NCBI GenBank assembly: GCA_030760725.1
Contig: JASWHV010000009.1
Coordinates: 93,608,780-93,672,779, forward strand
Length of the DNA stretch: 64,000 bases
Reading direction: 5' to 3'
Source: Neostapfia colusana
Lineage: Eukaryota; Streptophyta; Magnoliopsida; Poales; Poaceae
Position 1 is the stretch's first letter, and each line of letters opens with the position of its first letter. Position numbers and translations under genes: made by a program. Below are positions 54,119-64,000 of the stretch, one piece after another. Under the pieces are notes generated by a model. The model worked only from the letters and a program-made list of their open reading frames with translations. It was not told the origin of the DNA and ran no database searches.

Positions 54119-57100
54119 TGTGGCGGACCGGAATCCGCTCATCCAGGATCACAGAGGGTGGTGCCGCACGATGCGACACCCGACAGCACACATCATAAGG
54201 ATACATTGTATTACATTCAAAACCACCTGAAATGTACAAAGTAGTACACTACTCAGTTACAAACTGGTGTTTATATTACACAGTGGAAGTTAAATTTGTA
54301 CAACTCACGCCCGCCTATCTAGCAAAAGTCGGTTGCCCAGCCCTAGGGCAACCCACACTAGCTGCACTCCTCAGATTAGCGTGGCGTTTACGGCTCCCAC
54401 TCAGCCGTGGTCTCCGATGGAGGGTAACCCTCGCCGGTAGACTTGTAACCCGAGTCCGTGGGTGGTTCCTTATCTGAAAAACACTTAAGCAGCAACCATG
54501 AGCACAATGGCTCAACAAGACTTAACCGACTCACCTAGGCATGAAACTCTACATGTAGTGTACAACGATCATGGGATGGTAAACCTCAGCAAATGGACGC
54601 GCCTACAAGTTCATCCTTAGTTCATCTTTTAGCCACAAGTTAACAGTTCATGAATATGAAATTTAGTGAGCAATATTTGGTGGCACACATGTAGCAATAC
54701 AATTATAGCATAACAGCAATATTGAATCATCACATTTCCTATATTAGCCTACGTCACGACTCAGAGAACAAGCGATACTCGTCACCGCGAGGGACGGCGA
54801 ATCGACTCGATATACACCTGCAGGGATACCCGAAAAGCATGTCACATACGCCCACCCATGGAGCTGTACAGCATGCTCACTCGATGTCGTACGAGACAAC
54901 CTTTCACCTAACAGCCCAAACGTCGAACCAGTCGCACCGAAACGGACAGGAGGTTACCTAAATCGAGCATCTCTCTATGCCCGTTAGCAGATTTCCACCT
55001 TGCTGCCCTCAACCTACACCTATAAATCAGTGTGCTATGCCTCGACGCCCGGAGGTTTAGGTTACATCGGTTTACCGGGGCCCATATATCCGATATGCCT
55101 TCGGTACGTTCAATACTTGCTCAGCAGGGTCGCACACGGATCGGTCCTCAATCGACACGGACAGGGCTGCGCACATGAGACTTCCTCTTGCTGCGCCCTA
55201 GCCCCTGCCTAGTCTCATTTTCATTACTAAAGTGATCTCACATCACTCGAACCAATCCCGTGTGTCCCAAGCCTTACTCGCGAGTAGATTCCAACTACTC
55301 AACTTGTACCGAAGTCCTATGAATGATTAAGCATAGCCTGTCTATTAGAGGACTTAGACACTACCCTCACTCTTATGGGAAACATCTGGTTATGCATTTG
55401 GGGTTTCATCCACCCTACACCTAATTCACATAGACATACCTCATACTAAGTATGTAAACAAAGCAAAACTTTGTAAAACGGTTTAATGCAAACCGGGGCT
55501 TGCCTTGTTGCTGCTGGTCAGTTGTTAGGGCTTTGTCCGGAAGAAGGAAGTTGAGCACTTCCGGAGTTTCCTCGCCTTCAGCGACTACACGTACACGATA
55601 TATTATATGTCAATTTAAATGTAATGTTTAGAACCGAATAAGTAATTGCTATAACTTTAGCTAGACCTCCCCTTTGGTTCTGGAATTTTTATGGTGGCTT
55701 GGTAGTGTCCTAAACAGAGTCTTGACCAAGTTTCATTTGAAATAAAGTTCATTTGAGCCTTGTACAAATAAAAGCCTATTTGGTCAATATTAGAGCTTCT
55801 AAGGAATTCCAGGGTTTTTCATGGTTCCAACCATTACTTTCTGGAAACTAGAATTTTAGATGGTTCTAATTGAATTGGTTACATGTCATTTGCAGAATTC
55901 TAGAGGAAGTTATGCCCTAAACAAGATTTGAGAAAATCTGAAAAATGTTTCGGTACATTTTTCTATTTTCTCTGGGCAGTTCACTTAATCACCCCATTAG
56001 GGGGACTAAATGAACATGGATGGGTCTGAAAATTTTACTGTGGCTCAAGGATGTTCCAATGAGCCTCCCAGCTAAATTTCAGAACATTTCACAAAGTAGT
56101 TCTCCAGATAAAATTCCTAACAGTTTAAATTTTAGGGAATTAATTCTGGAAAACTATTAATTTTCATGAGCTGAAATTTGAGTTGATGGAAAGTACTCAA
56201 AAAGCTGAGTTCAGCAAAATTTGGTTCACTGAATTTTGAGCTTCCTAGCAAAAGTTCTATGCATTTGAAGTTTGATCTAAACTGGAAATCCTAAAATGTT
56301 TAAACTCTGTGGGTGGGGCCCACTCTTTAAACCGGCCCACTGAGATCGCGGCCACACCGCAGCCCACGGGGTTTTACCCGCGCTGCCGCACCGGATCCCA
56401 GCCACAAAGTGGATCCCCGCGAGAAACCAGAGGCTGACCGGTGGACCCGGCCCCACTTCGTCTACCTCGCGACCTCCCGCGACTCCCGCGGCGGCGCTTC
56501 GCCGGAGCTCTCGCCGCTGGCCATTTCGCTGCACGACCTTCGAGGGATTTTGCCGCCTGTGCCTAACTTGGCTCGGAGAACACGCTGGTGCCCTCACCGA
56601 AGTTCGGCAATGGCCGGAACCTTGCCCGCGACGGTGACAGTGGCTATCCCAACTCCGGCGATGTCGCCCGAGCTACTCAGGGCCTTATTTTCGGAACGGT
56701 TTGCTGCTACAGATCCGCTGTGGCATGCTGAGCACGAAAATGAGCTCGGTTTGCCATGGAAACGGCCGGAACTATGCGCTCACCTTCGACCTAGGCCCGA
56801 TATCGGTTGTGACCTGAAAAACTCGATAACCCGAGTCTATACTCGACGGTTCTTTGTACTTTTCGATCCTAGATGGTCGTGGCAAGGTGTAGATCACGTG
56901 TGTAGCTCGGTATACCCGGTGATGAGCCAATACCCGTGAATTTTAGGTTTTGGGATGGCTCAGTCCTAAGAACACCGAAACATTCCCGGGAAAAATTCTC
57001 CCACGACAGTGCATGAAATGATGAACGGTTTGTACTAGAAGGACCAGCACCATAGGGCGGTTGTTTCTTGATTTGATCATCGGGAACGAGGGGTCCTGTG

Positions 57101-57987
57101 TTACCCGGACGCTGGCGACCAAAGGGAGGCAAACTCAGAGTGAGTTGCGGCGGTGGTTTGTGGCATAATAGAGACTGAGCGAGGTGAGAAATGAAGCACG
57201 GCAGGACTGCACGGTTTATCCCTTCGGTCTGTGATCTTTTCTCCCCCCTTACCGGGAAGTAGGAGGCCTGGCTGAGGCGGTCGGGCGCCGACGCCGTGGC
57301 TGACTGGCGCGCGTTCTCAGCCGAGAGAAAAGTCACCCGAGGACTTCAGTGTGAAGGCTCGTGACAGGTGGGTCCCTCCCCTCTAATACTCTTCTAATTT
57401 TTCATATCTGTTTTTGCTGAAAATATCCCCAGTGACTCACAATTGAATGTGAGACATAAGCACCAAGTCACAGTTTGAATTTGGTTTCTCAAATTTGAAA
57501 TTTGTTTGGCTAAATTTGCTTCACATTTGAACTGAAATTCAAATTCAGTTTTGAATTAATGCAATTTTAGCTTCCGACAAGATAAATTCCAATGGGGATG
57601 AAAATTGGTGGACCAACTCAGAAAAATGTGCTGAGTTTGAATATGAAGCCAACTTTTGAATTCAAGTGATGAAAGTTGCTGAAATTTGAATTTACATTCA
57701 AATTGGCATCTTTTTCAAATACCTCCAAAAGTGCCTCAAAAAGTACTGGATTTGCATGAAATTTGGCCTGAACCTTCCCAAGACTATTTAAGTTCTAGGG
57801 GTGAGCTCAACATCTCATGTTCATGTGTAGAAATCCTACTTTGTGAAAGTTAGGGCTTTCCCATCTAATCACCCTTTTGATGGTGGTTACTTGCTCTTCA
57901 CAAGTATTCACAAGATATCCACAACAAAAGCTGTGGTGTTGTGAGGTGATGGAAAATTTTGCAAGTCCCTTTTCTTGGGCTTTTACA
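54119..57987 (-). repeat. Element E: 3' LTR (3.87 kb)
   Basis: Begins TGTGGCGGACCGGAATCCG and ends CTTTTACA. Over its length it matches B's LTR in reverse orientation, including the CAAATTTGAAATT-rich U3 arm (57400-57700) and the TTGTGAATACTTGTGAAGAG segment (about 57898-57918). Stem-loop at 55281-55301 and 18-bp motif at 55486-55503. The GC-rich centre is at 56300-57300. No gene. Confidence 0.92.
55281..55301 (-). other. Conserved LTR stem-loop, E copy
   Basis: CGAGTAG-ATTCCAA-CTACTCA: six of the seven pairs remain. AGTGAT-CTCAC-ATCACT lies next to it (about 55231-55247). Confidence 0.7.
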
Positions 57988-58004
57988 TCCCTCCCACCTT
58001 AAAA
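57988..58004 (-). other. Polypurine tract of E
   Basis: The minus strand reads TTTTAAGGTGGGAGGGA before TGTAAAAG, preceded by the shared CGGGACGAGATTA phrase. Confidence 0.8.
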
Positions 58005-58053
58005 TAATCTCGTCCCGAGATTACAAAAGAAGAGACAGCGATGTAATAGGGAC

Positions 58054-60670
58054 TCACCCGTGCTGAGAAGCCATGAACTCCGGGTAGTTTGAGCGAAGGA
58101 ATTCCTCGCTCTCCCACGTCGCTTCTTCGGCGGTGTGGTTACTCCAGAGTATCTTGTAGAACCACAACGTTTGGCTACGTGTGGTCCGGGCCTTCTCATC
58201 AATAATTGCCACCATATATTCATCATATGTCAAATCCGGTTGCAACTCGCCGATGTCTTCGGTGGGAACCGTAGCCACATACTTCAGACATTTTCGCAGT
58301 TGTGAAACATGGAAAACGTATTGAACACCAGCAAGATATGCCGATAGCTCCAGTCTATACGCCGCTGATCCACACTTCTTGGTGATAGCATAGGGTCCAA
58401 TGAATCGGGGAGCGAGTTTCCCCTTCACCGCGAACCAGTGCACGCCCTTCATCGGAGATACACGGAGGTACACGTGCTCTCCGACGTCAAAGTGCAGCGG
58501 TCTACGCCTCTTATCAGCATAGATTTTCTGCCGGGATTGAGCAGCATTCAAGTTAGCTTGAATCATCCGAGCGCGCTCTTCGGCGTCGTTCACCACATCA
58601 ACCCCGAATGTGACCCTTTTACCGGACTCGCACCAGTTTAATGGGGTGCGGCATTTGCGACCGTAGAGAGCTTCGTAGGGTGCCATCTTGATACTCGCCT
58701 AATAGCCGTTATTGTACGAGAATTCCGCCAACGGTAGGTGATCATCCCAGTTCCTACCGTGATGTATGGCACATGCTCTCAACATGTCTTCTTGTACATG
58801 ATTCACCCTCTCTGTTTGCCCATCTGTCTGAGGGTGATAGGTGGAGCTCCTAATCAGCTTAGTACCCAATGCAGCGTGCAACTGCTCCCAAAAACGAGAC
58901 ACGAACAACGCACCTCGATCTGAGACTATGGTCTTGGGTACCCCATATAAGCATAGAATTCTCGCTATGTACAGCTCCGCGTACTTGCCGGCATTGTAAT
59001 GTGTGTGCACAGGAATGAAGTGAGCCGACTTGGTTAATCGGTCAACGATTACCCAAATGGAATCATGCTTGTTGGAAGTCTGGGGTAATCCCACAATGAA
59101 ATCCATGCTCACATCTTCCCATTTCCATGCCGGGATTCTCAGGGGTTGCAGCAGCCCTGATTTCCTCATATGATCAGCTTTCACTCGTCTACACGTATCA
59201 CACTCGGATACGTACTGCGCTACTTCCCGCTTCATCGTGTCCACCAAAATTTCTTTTTCAAATATTGGTAAATTTTATTGCTGCCCAGATGAATGGAGTA
59301 TTTAGACAAGTGAGCTTCATCAAGAATTTTCTTCCTCAGCTCCATATCCCGGCGTACGACTATGTGGTCATTGAACCACAGCGTTCCCTCATTATCTTTC
59401 CGGAAACATTTGATTTCCCCGTTGTCTATCCGTCTCCGGAGATGTGCCATGCCCTTAACAACTTTCTGAGCTGCAATGATGTCCTCCCTAATAGTAGGGA
59501 TGAGAGCAAGGTTGTAGAGTGATCCATAAGGAACCAAGTATAAACTCGGCTCTTCCTCCTCCACCAGTGTAATGGTGAGGTTATGGACATGTGATTTCCG
59601 ACTCAGCGCGTCGGCAACCACATTCGCCTTGCCAGGGTGGTAATGAATCTCAATTACATAATCTTTGATTAGTTCTAACCACCTCCTTTGCCTCATATTC
59701 AGCTCCTTCTGGGTGAAGATATACTTCAAGCTCTTGTGCTCGGTGTAGAGATGCACCAAATTTCCCAGGAGATAGTGCCTCCACATCTTCAACGCCAAAA
59801 CCACAGCAGCGAGCTCAAGATCATGAGTCGGATAATGCTGCTAATGGTTTCGAAGTTGGCGTGAGCCATATGCGACCACACGTCCTTCCTGCATCAACAC
59901 GCAGCCGAGCCCAATACCGGACGCATCACAATACACTTTGAAGGGCTTGGTTGTATCCGGTTGAGCTAAGACCGGGGCTCTTGTGAGATGCTTCATTAAT
60001 GCTTGGAACGCCCCTTCACATGCCGTGTTCCAAACAAATTTTGTTCCCTTCTTCAGCAATTCTATCATCGGCTTAGCAAGCTTGGAGAAGCTTGGAATGA
60101 ATCTCCGATAGTATCCCGCTAAGCCGAGGAAGCTTCTGACTTCATGGACTGAAGTGGGAGCTTTCCAGTTCAGCACTTGCTCGATTTTGCTTGGGTCAAC
60201 CGCAATGCCTTTCGCTAAGATAATATGTCCAAAATTGGCACTTGGCTGATCCAAAACTCACATTTGCTGAACTTGGCGTAAAGCTTGTGGTCTTGCAATC
60301 GTTGAAGAACGATTCTTAAGTGTTCGGCGTGTTCTGCTTCTGTCTTGGAGTAAACCAAGATATCATCAATGAACACCACCACGAACTTGTCCAGCTCTGG
60401 CATGAACACCGAGTTCATGAGATACATGAAATGGGCTGGAGCATTAGTGAGACCAAAAGACATGACGAGATATTCATATAAACCATATTTCATCGAGAAG
60501 GCCAACTTCGGGATATCCTCCGCTCGGATTTTTATTTGACGATACACGTAGCGAAGGTCCATCTTTGAGAACACACTTGCACCCACAAGCTGATCAAAAC
60601 TGGATGTCAATGCGGGGCAGTGGGTATTTGTTCTTGATGGTGACGGCGTTGAGCGGCCCGTTGTCCACAC
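58054..60670 (-). pseudogene. pol: Element E pol: RT core, RNase H, integrase, chromodomain, broken
   Basis: Domain order is complete: RT (TKSAHF comes later; RT core YEYLVMSFGLTNAP and F-I-D-D with Asp codons 60362-60367), RNase H (VYCDASGIGLGCVL, YTEHKSLKYIF), the integrase finger, the D,D(35)E core (MDFIVGLPQTS; SDRGALF; DGQTERVNH), GPY/F and a chromodomain (ILWSNHTAEEATWES), ending FMASQHG. Lesions: extra base near 60600, lost base near 60230, stop at 59841-59843, lost base near 59236 (in the finger), stop at 58699-58701 where relatives have Gln. Non-functional. Confidence 0.9.
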
Positions 60671-60770
60671 ACAGCCTCAAGGTTTCATCCTTCTTTTTCA
60701 CGAACAGCACCGAGCATCGCCAAGGCGAGGAACTCGGCCTAATGAAACCTTTGCTCAACAGATCATTGAG

Positions 60771-61442
60771 CTATTCTTTAAGTTCAGCCAGCTCGTTTGG
60801 AGCAATTTTGTTTGGTCTCCGTGATATTGGCGTAGTCCCGGGTGCAAGCTCAATCTTGAACTCGACATCCCGCTCAGGTGGCATGCCCGGAAGACCATCC
60901 AGAAATACCTCGGGGTACTCCCGGACTACGGGTATGTCCTCTAACTTGAGAGCTTCAACATTACTAATTGCTGAAACTTCCCGGACTGGATTGTCTAACA
61001 CCATGGAATGCGGACGGTGGAATGGAGAATTCAAATGAACCGTCCGTGTCCGAGTGTCTAGGACAGCGCCATGGTAGCGTAACCATGACATCCCTATGAT
61101 TGCATCAATCTTTTTCCACGTAAGGATTATCAAGGTGGTGGGATATAGCTTCCCACCTAAGCACAGAGGTGCTTTTGGAATCATCATATTTTCTGAAATC
61201 TTCCCTCCCGGTGAGCAGATCATATAGGAGCAGTCGGTTGGGAAGACTTGCATTTGATGCTTAGCCACATAGGATGCACTTATGAAACTGTGGGTTGCAC
61301 CAGAATCGAATAAAATGATGATTTCTTGGTCGTTGAGAGTGAACGTAATCGCCAGCACGTTGTCTCCCTATGGGGCGTCCTCATTGTCGAGGTTGCGAAC
61401 GCCCCCAGTCCGCTGACCAACCTTCTTGACCGGAGGTCGGCC
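60771..61442 (-). pseudogene. pol: Element E: protease and start of RT, broken
   Basis: The frame shows the aspartic protease with LFDSGATHSFIS (Asp codon 61305-61307) and IIGMSWLRYHGAVLD, then LEDIPVVREYPEVF and the RT entry PISRRPNKIAPNELAELKE, stopping at a TAG (60771-60773) where D and C have Gln. Upstream, a TAG at 61368-61370 and the gag stop at 61443-61445 separate it from gag, all in the same frame. The catalytic Asp is kept. Confidence 0.88.
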
Positions 61443-62598
61443 TCAAGCACCGCCCTGGAACTGGGCTTTCCCGCTGCTCTGCTGTCCCTGGGGACAGTCC
61501 TTCGAGAAATGGCCCGCCTGGCCACACGTAAAACAAGTGTAGCGAGGCGGCCCTCCGCTGATTGGCGGACGGAAACCCGGGGCGAGTTGTGGTGGTGGAA
61601 ATGCCCGGGGTGTCATCTGCTGCTGCTTCTGTTGCGGTCGTGGTGGTGGCATCAGCAGTAAGAACGGGGGTGATTGGAAAGAACGACTCCCAAACTGTTG
61701 AGGTCGCGCCGGTGGATGCCACTGCTGACCGGATGGTGTCCGATACACCATGCGGTACTTCTGGGGAGCGCCACCCCCACTGCTGGGTGGAGTGCTGCAC
61801 TTCCACTGCTCAGCCGCCAATTCTCGCTGAGCGTCTTCTTGCATGATCGCGGCATTAACGAGGTCGTTGAAGGTGACGCGATTCCATTGGATGAGATGTG
61901 TCTTCATCTCGGGGTGTAACCCCTGATAGAAGTGCTCCCGCTTCTTCTCCTCGGTGGAGACGTAGTCTGACGCATATTGCGCCAGATGGTTGAAGGCACG
62001 GGAGTAGTCATGGGCACTCCTCCCGCCCTGCGTCAGCTCCAAGAACTCTTGGAACTTCCTCTTCATTATCCCGGGAGGGATATGGTAGGCGCAGAACGCC
62101 TCCCGGAATTCTTCCCACTCCACGGCATGGCCAGCCGCACATGAGGCGACATAGTTCGCCCACCATGCACCAGCGGCACCATGAAGCTGCTGCGCCGCGA
62201 ACAGAGTCTTTTGCCGCTCCGTACATTGGAGCAGCCCGAACTTGGACTCGATTGTCTCCAGCCAGTTGTCGGCCTCCAGTGGTTCTGCTGCTTCTGTGAA
62301 CACCGGACGGTGCGTACTCATGAAGTCCGAGTACGTCACCTCACGGGGCTCACGAGGCCCCCTCTCTTGATGCCCCCCCCCCCCCCCCCGCCTGGGACCT
62401 ATTCTGCACGATCGTGCGGAGCAGGTCGGTCTGCTCCTCACGATTCCCCACCAGTGCCGCTATCACATCCGCTAGGGTAAGTGGAGGCGGCGGCGGTGCT
62501 TGTTGCTGCGGGGTGCTGTCGTAGGCAGGTGGCTGGGAGTCATCACCCCCCTGCTGGCTAGAGCCACCAATGTCATGCGTGGTCCGAGTGCGAACCAT
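61443..62598 (-). pseudogene. gag: Element E gag, frameshifted at a C17 tract
   Basis: The start is MVRT at 62598 (MVRTRTTHDIGGSS). That frame runs through a Gln/Pro-rich segment and LADVIAALVGNREEQTDLL, then enters a run of 17 C on + (62373-62389) and goes out of frame. The correct continuation is the frame from 62441 leftwards: VTYSDFMSTHRPVFTEAAEP, FAAQQLHGAAGAWWANYV, FCAYHIPPGIMKRKFQEFL, FNHLAQYASDYV, then a Pro/Gln linker and the CCHC knuckle CFTCGQAGHFSKDC (61494-61535). It stops at 61443 shortly after the knuckle. It would build the particle shell and bind element RNA. Confidence 0.88.
62373..62389 (+). repeat. Run of 17 C in E's gag
   Basis: Lies in the codons for a glycine-rich stretch (minus strand G17) and coincides with the gag frameshift. 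Confidence 0.9.
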
Positions 62599-64000
62599 CT
62601 GCAACCATACGACAATAACCATCAGTCCCGCAACATATTTCATGCAGTCCAATAAATTACGCGTAAAACATAATGACAGTAAAAACATGCGATACATCTC
62701 GTATACAGATAATGTAATAACTTTGCACAAGCTACCCCATTACCAGACCAAATACAAGCTATTTAAATCCAATTTGATGGACTCCCCCTTTGGAAGTTCA
62801 TCTCAACTAGGTTTGGTCACTACGAGACGTTAATATCGCTTTGTCATCATGTATACTACCCTTTTATCTTCAATACGACACAAACATGGTCTCTAGCAAT
62901 AGAAACTTGAGTAAGACATATACTCAAATCTTTCATTAGTTGAATATAACCACTCATGAGTATGTTCTACCCCATTGGAAGTACTTAAACCCCCTAGGGT
63001 ACAACAATCTCTCAAATGAGTTCAACTGTCATTCCTCTGTCAGAATGACCAGTTTCTACATATCCCAGATTTTGATCTGGTTCTGGGCATTTTCATGACT
63101 AAAGTTGAACACCAAAGTTACAGTTAACTTCAGTACCTCTCCAACGAGTACTTATTTGCTATCAGATCAGATCTGGTTTAAAAATTATGGTAATTCAAAT
63201 TCAGCAGAATTTCTGGAAGAATTTCAACAGCCCCTCCTTTGGAAGCTGCTGTTTTCAATTCTAATTTCCACTGAATTACGTGCTGAAATTACAGAAACTT
63301 TGAATTACAAACATGTAAAACATCTCCTACCCTTTCCAAGAATATATCACATGATAATTTCAGATTTTTCTATAGGAAGTTATGCTTGAAAAACAGAACA
63401 GTCCAGAGAGTAGTTTAAATCTGTCCTGGTCCTGGACAGTTTACATTACTCTGTGATTTAAGCCATCTTAAGGTGTAATCCCGCTCTGGAAGTCTATAGA
63501 AATGTTGTAGGGTACTTACACACCTTTCTAGAACTGTATCCCACACCTCCATTGGCTAAATACTCTGTGAGTTATGCTCTGTCAAAGATCAGCCAACTTG
63601 CTGCCCAAAACAGAGCACTCTGTTTTTCAGTCCCTTGGAGCTACACTGATCTACTATTGAATCTTTCTACCCAACCAGGGTCCTAAAATGTTGAAACTTA
63701 GTGATTTTAGTTCCTTGTTATCATTATCTTTAATGCACATGCCTACGATATATCGGTACTACGTTCCTCACAAAAACAAAATCCTAACCGGATTATACCG
63801 GCATATATGTCTCAATTGTGGCACTAAACGGGCTCTCGCACACGTATACTACACGGGATACATACGTGGTTAGTACCTGCAGAAGACCACACAATAATGA
63901 TGCACTCAAAGTTTATTTTCATTTCATGCAGGTACATATTTGAAAGTAAATACAAACGCCCGTATCATTGCCATACGCCCATCCTTGAGTTAAGCCACGC
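62599..64000 (-). other. Element E: 5' leader, continuing past the window
   Basis: Matches B's leader in reverse, including GTCATTCCTCTGTCAGAATGACC (62...) in shortened phrases near 63030-63050, CAGAGCACTCTGTTTTTCAG near 63611, the CCGGATTATACCGG segment (63788-63801) and the hairpin at 63961-63977. The primer binding site and 5' LTR are not reached. AT-rich, no gene. Confidence 0.85.
63961..63977 (-). other. Conserved leader hairpin, E copy
   Basis: CGTAT and ATACG close a loop that reads GGCAATG on the minus strand, as in A and B. Confidence 0.75.

Larger units (their letters stand above)
54119..64000 (-). mobile_element. Element E: B-family Ty3/gypsy chromovirus inserted in D, cut by the window end
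   Basis: E has a 3' LTR (54119-57987), a polypurine tract, degenerate gag-pol (58054-62598) and a leader running off the window. The LTR and proteins are close to B's. The presumed left target copy is TGAAA (54114-54118). The 5' LTR and right target copy lie beyond 64000. Unlike B, E retains gag and protease, so it is a useful template for judging what B lost. Confidence 0.88.

Overview
The window is plant nuclear DNA, most likely grass (Poaceae) heterochromatin. It is almost entirely long-LTR Ty3/gypsy retrotransposons that encode chromodomains (the Tekay/Del type of chromovirus), nested in one another. I found no rRNA or tRNA gene, no CRISPR array, no bacterial-type operon and no intact host gene. 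The grass assignment is an inference from LTR length (3.4-4.3 kb), gag-pol architecture and the GC-rich LTR centres. The species cannot be named from this sequence.

Layout. 1-575: 3' end of the LTR of an element (F) cut by the window edge. 576-703: a short open fragment of unknown origin. 704-8503: element A (+ strand), an old truncated copy with one LTR, a leader, and a broken gag-PR-RT that stops just after the RT active site. 8504-8760, 32076-32624 and 47403-47618: three pieces of one proline-rich, intron-containing reading frame (X), split by three insertions. Insertion 1 is element B (8761-32070, + strand, target duplication CCGAA). B has lost gag, protease and the start of RT, and its 5' LTR is itself split by element N (11926-23419, - strand, target duplication GTGAC). 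Insertion 2 is element C (32625-47397, - strand, target duplication GTGAG/GCGAG). It is the best preserved copy, with a 1505-codon gag-pol frame interrupted by a single TAG. Insertion 3 is element D (47619-54118, - strand). D is cut between protease and RT by element E (54119 to beyond the window end, - strand). The outer ends of D and E lie outside the window.

Order of events. X came first, then B, C and D entered X, N entered B, and E entered D. LTR divergence judged by eye fits this order: B's LTRs differ by several percent, while those of N and C differ by roughly 1-2 percent. All copies carry damage, much of it of the C-to-T kind expected from methylated cytosines.

The most interesting signals are non-coding. 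Elements A, B, C and E share a leader region with a small hairpin whose loop is nearly invariant. The LTRs of A-E share a CGAGTAG/CTACTCG stem-loop with compensatory changes, an 18-bp near-palindromic motif, and a hairpin close to the LTR 3' end. These look like functional RNA or DNA elements of this retrotransposon lineage. Nothing here amounts to a wholly new protein system.
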